From positions 1-6,032 of the forward strand of contig JAFXBH010000151.1 in the NCBI GenBank assembly GCA_017521875.1: a DNA stretch of 6,032 bases, read 5' to 3'. The position numbers were made by a program, and so were the translations under genes. The stretch is from Oscillospiraceae bacterium. GTDB taxonomy: Bacteria > Bacillota > Clostridia > Oscillospirales > Oscillospiraceae. Each line of letters opens with the position of its first letter. The stretch's first letter is position 1. Below are positions 5,218 through 6,032 of the stretch, piece by piece. The notes under the pieces are model-generated. The model was given only the letters and a program-made list of their open reading frames with translations, did no database searches and was not told the origin of the DNA.

Positions 5218-6032
5218 ATGGAATTGGTCATTTTACAACTCGACCTCGCCCGCCAAAAGGAGACCGTTGCCTATATTAAAGAGTACATTGATTTTGCCAA
5301 AGCCAACGGATACAATGCAGTCCAACTGTATCTGGAAGCAGCCGTCCGGGTGGAATGTACCTCCTTCCTAAGCCCGGATACCAGTTATACACCCGAGGAA
5401 ATTCGGGAGATTGTGGCCTACGGTAACGCGCAAGGCATCGACATCATTCCCGGCTTGGAGAATCTGGCCCATATTGAAAACTTCCTGTGCCATAAGGGAA
5501 TGGAATATTTGTCTGAGTGCAAAGACGCAGATGTGGATGGCAGAGGTATTGTGTCCGGCTTGGGCGACTGTGTCTGCGTTAGCAACCCAGATGCGATGGC
5601 CTATCTGGATACCTATTACACCCAAGTGGTCAGCCTGTTTACCAGCAAGTATGTCCACGCCGGTATGGACGAGCCCTTTGACTTTGCCGTCTGCCCCAGA
5701 TGTCAGGAGCGTCTGCAAAAGGGTGAAACCAAGGCAGACCTGTTCTACCAGCACCTGATGCGTACATATAACTTGCTGAAATCCATGGGCAAGACCATGA
5801 TGATGTGGGACGATTTCTTTGAATACTTAGACATTATAGAGAAATTGCCCCGGGACATCATTATGTGCAACTGGAACTACGGTTTTATCACCGATGAGCC
5901 TTGCGGCCATTGGACTAACCGGAAGAAAAAGGACTGGCTTCGTCTGTATGACCAACTGGGCTTTTCCTACTTGTTCTGTACCTACGGTGACTATACTTCC
6001 AAAACCTATAATCAAGACAGTTTCACAAATTA
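5218..6032 (+). CDS. Glycoside hydrolase family 20-type beta-N-acetylhexosaminidase (3' end outside window)
   Basis: At least 271 codons are open to the right edge; the last two bases are TA, so the next codon is either Tyr or a stop. The protein starts straight into a TIM barrel with no signal peptide and no N-terminal GH20b domain, so it should be cytoplasmic. Barrel landmarks follow in order: strand 1 VILQLDL (4-10), AVQLYLE (34-40), IDIIPGLENLAHIE (74-87), the catalytic region YVHAGMDE (145-152, with D151-E152 as the substrate-orienting Asp and acid/base Glu), MMMWDD (194-199) and IMCNWNYG (215-222). The family uses the substrate 2-acetamido group as nucleophile to release terminal GlcNAc or GalNAc. 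A CPRC cysteine pair (159-162) follows the catalytic dyad. Being downstream of a nagB-like gene fits amino-sugar catabolism. GH20 relatives are usually longer, so the gene is probably truncated here. The fold call is good; the exact family should be confirmed. Confidence 0.75.
   Translation, partial: MELVILQLDLARQKETVAYIKEYIDFAKANGYNAVQLYLEAAVRVECTSFLSPDTSYTPEEIREIVAYGNAQGIDIIPGLENLAHIENFLCHKGMEYLSECKDADVDGRGIVSGLGDCVCVSNPDAMAYLDTYYTQVVSLFTSKYVHAGMDEPFDFAVCPRCQERLQKGETKADLFYQHLMRTYNLLKSMGKTMMMWDDFFEYLDIIEKLPRDIIMCNWNYGFITDEPCGHWTNRKKKDWLRLYDQLGFSYLFCTYGDYTSKTYNQDSFTN

Noticed and set aside
4442..5218. Minus-strand open frame of 258 codons opposite the nagB-like gene
   Set aside because: Mirror of a coding gene with strong codon bias; no ribosome binding site and no domain.

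Overview
The window looks like chromosomal DNA of an anaerobic, moderate-GC Firmicute, probably a gut-type member of the Clostridia. This is an inference from four things: a rubrerythrin typical of anaerobes, a TIGR01906/DUF1461 membrane protein (a family largely confined to Firmicutes), strong AGGAGG-type ribosome binding sites with SigA-like promoters, and intrinsic terminators. No mobile element, RNA gene, CRISPR array or sign of recent transfer was seen.

Layout. 1-714 (minus) is a HAD-IIA sugar/nucleotide phosphatase of the NagD/YutF type, cut at its C-terminus by the window edge. Divergent from it, 844-1485 (plus) encodes a four-helix DUF1461 membrane protein. It converges on rubrerythrin (1537-2082, minus), and a hairpin terminator sits between the two stops. 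Rubrerythrin is in turn divergent from a two-gene operon: a free-standing left-handed beta-helix acetyltransferase resembling only the C-terminal half of GlmU (2230-2889), then glmM (2893-4281), closed by a strong terminator. After a new promoter come a NagB-type glucosamine-6-phosphate deaminase/isomerase-like gene (4439-5194) and a GH20-type beta-hexosaminidase (5218 to the right edge, incomplete).

How the genes fit together. The right two thirds concern amino sugars. GlmM makes glucosamine-1-phosphate from glucosamine-6-phosphate. The acetyltransferase upstream keeps the GlmU acetyltransferase signature and could acetylate that product on the way to UDP-GlcNAc and peptidoglycan. The NagB-like protein and the apparently cytoplasmic GH20 enzyme point the other way, to hydrolysis of GlcNAc- or GalNAc-containing compounds and their catabolism. 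Biosynthetic and catabolic pairs are thus adjacent on the same strand but insulated by a terminator and a separate promoter. Rubrerythrin (peroxide detoxification) shares a compact divergent promoter region with the biosynthetic pair.

Nothing here is clearly a new system. The points most worth a second look are the split-GlmU arrangement, the altered catalytic loop of the NagB-like protein, the cysteine pair right after the GH20 catalytic dyad, and a palindrome inside the rubrerythrin/glmM-operon divergent promoter.
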